The notes beneath the pieces were generated by a model. That model made no database searches, was not told the DNA's origin, and saw only the letters and a program-made list of their open reading frames with translations. Positions 62,947 to 64,000 of a stretch of 64,000 nt of DNA are shown in pieces. The stretch is from assembly GCF_003385775.1 (NCBI RefSeq), contig NZ_QRDP01000004.1, positions 2,506,957 through 2,570,956 of the forward strand, given 5' to 3'. Made by a program: the position numbers and the translations under genes. Source of the DNA: Parasphingopyxis lamellibrachiae. GTDB lineage: Bacteria; Pseudomonadota; Alphaproteobacteria; Sphingomonadales; Sphingomonadaceae. The first letter of the stretch is position 1; every line of letters begins with the position of its first letter.

Positions 62947-64000
62947 CAAATGCCGGAACAGCGCATCGCCGTTCCGCTCCCAGGAAAATTTGTCGACAGT
63001 GCTGCGCACGGCTTGCTGGTTTGGTGGATTGCTCAGGATTGAGCGGATCGCGGTGGCAATGGCGGATGGATCGCGTTCGACGATCGCGCCCGCTTCGGCC
63101 CGGTCCAGCAGTTCGGCGGCGCCGCCCGCATCGCTGATCACGATGGGCGTTCCGCAGGCAAGCGCCTCGACCCAGGCATTGGCCAACCCTTCCGATGCGG
63201 AGGGCAGCGCCATCACATCGGCCGCTGCGACCATCTCGGCCACCTCTTCATGCGGCAGGTTGCCGGGCAGGTGCACGCGTTCCGACAGGCCGAGATCCCG
63301 TGCCAGTTTTTCCAGCGCGGGCCGGTTGGCCCCTTCGCCGATACACCAGAGGTTCGCATCGGGAATCTGTCTCAGCGCTTCGATGACCAGCGCCTGGCCC
63401 TTGCGCGGAATCAAGGCCCCTGTCGTTACGATAAGCGGTCCGGAGATACCCAAGGCCTCCTTCGCTGCAGCCCGGTCGACCGGGTGGAAGCGATCCTTGT
63501 CGATTCCTGTGTAATGGACGGTGATAGTGTCCGCCGCCATGCCAAGCGCTGTCATGTCCCGCTTGATCGCCTCGCTGACGGCGAGAAGGCCGCCGGCCCG
63601 CTTTCCGGCCTGGAGAACCTGCGACGCACATCCCGCCCTCTTGCCCCAATAGTGGATGTCCGCGCCCCGCGCTTTGACGGAGAAGGGCAGGTTCAGTGCT
63701 TCGGCAAGACGCATGGCAGCGGGGCCGTCCGGATAGAAAAATTCCGCATCGATAATATCGAACGCAAAACGTTCGCGAATCTTGTGGAGGAGGGGGAGCA
63801 GGGCTTTCGCGATCGCCGCCGGCGCCATCGGACCGCCCACGCGCGGGACGAGCCGAAATTTCGGTCGGTGGACGATTATGTCTTTCCACACTTCGGTTTC
63901 GGGTATTTCGGCGAAGCGCCGATAATGGGAATGTCGGTTGAGCGGCCATGGCGGCATGCCGATCGGCGCCACTACCTCAAGCTGGACATCGGCCCGTGTC
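62923..64000 (-). CDS. Glycosyltransferase family 4 protein, N-terminus beyond window
   Basis: The open frame continues past 64000, so the N-terminus is missing. The visible part has FDIIDAEFFYPDGPAAMRLA, VKARGADIHYWGKRAG, LLAVSEAIKRDMTALG, VHYTGIDKDRFHPV, TTGALIPRKGQALVIEALRQ and MALPSASEGLANAWVEALAC, GTPIVISDAGG, the GT-B donor site. It transfers a sugar from a nucleotide donor, likely in exopolysaccharide or lipid glycosylation. A GTG at 63972 is inside the frame and not the real start. Overlaps the DUF498 gene's end by 24 bp. Confidence 0.88.
   Translation of the reverse strand, partial: TRADVQLEVVAPIGMPPWPLNRHSHYRRFAEIPETEVWKDIIVHRPKFRLVPRVGGPMAPAAIAKALLPLLHKIRERFAFDIIDAEFFYPDGPAAMRLAEALNLPFSVKARGADIHYWGKRAGCASQVLQAGKRAGGLLAVSEAIKRDMTALGMAADTITVHYTGIDKDRFHPVDRAAAKEALGISGPLIVTTGALIPRKGQALVIEALRQIPDANLWCIGEGANRPALEKLARDLGLSERVHLPGNLPHEEVAEMVAAADVMALPSASEGLANAWVEALACGTPIVISDAGGAAELLDRAEAGAIVERDPSAIATAIRSILSNPPNQQAVRSTVDKFSWERNGDALFRHLSGLVERQ

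Overview
The window is high-GC chromosomal DNA from an alphaproteobacterium, most likely a sphingomonad (Sphingomonadales). Pointers are the rimP-nusA-ylxR-infB-rbfA-truB-rpsO-pnp run, a MucR/Ros regulator and a Fur-type regulator without CxxC pairs, a GTA-type holin, SleB, clan-AA aspartic protease and DUF2239 genes, and the GGCGA/TCGCC-rich codon style. No species can be named from the sequence alone.

Region 1 (about 667-12315) is an integrated mobile element. A 16-bp direct repeat (667-682 and 12300-12315) copies the 3' end of tRNA-Ser(GGA). A P4-type integrase lies against the intact tRNA, and the DNA inside is visibly richer in A/T than its surroundings. The integrase side carries int, an unknown 223-aa gene, an excisionase-like HTH gene, a PC4-like gene and a gene with an HUH-replicase-like motif. 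The other side carries cargo: a 1337-aa protein with a Cap4-like PD-(D/E)xK nuclease domain, a NACHT/STAND ATPase and a helical-repeat tail, which is a strong antiphage-defence candidate. Facing it is a two-gene unit coding for a 60-aa protein and an 822-aa protein with a zinc ribbon and a second putative PD-(D/E)xK site. A lipoprotein gene, preceded by three pairing arms that can form two exclusive hairpins, and a secreted adhesin-E-like gene complete the cargo. This is the most likely place for an undescribed system.

Region 2 (12.4-17.8 kb) is mainly envelope functions: a secreted cyclophilin, a SleB cell-wall hydrolase, a retropepsin-like protease, a Tyr/Gly-rich lipoprotein, a winged-helix protein and a LuxR solo. 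Region 3 (17.9-30.0 kb, minus strand) is the translation and RNA-turnover operon, interrupted between rbfA and truB by tdk, a DUF2239 gene and two GNAT genes. Region 4 (30.1-38.7 kb) is metabolic and accessory: two PQQ-type beta-propeller dehydrogenases (the second at 38.7-40.1 kb), a protein with its Rieske domain at the wrong end, GFA, trmB, matB, a CdtB-like nuclease, metK with an operator-like palindrome, and lnt.

Region 5 (38.7-48.7 kb, minus strand) is a dense, overlapping gene train: nfu, nitroreductase, tsaB, rimI, mucR, fur, plsC, plsC, miaB, phoH, ybeY, corC and a sorbosone-dehydrogenase-like gene. Region 6 (49-64 kb) holds a DEAD-box helicase, an LpxO-like hydroxylase, an exported methyltransferase-like protein, a redoxin, hslUV, a hybrid histidine kinase, a Cys-rich small protein with a DUF6969 gene, a GTA-type holin, tRNA-Pro, yajC-secD-secF and a glycosyltransferase cut by the window end.
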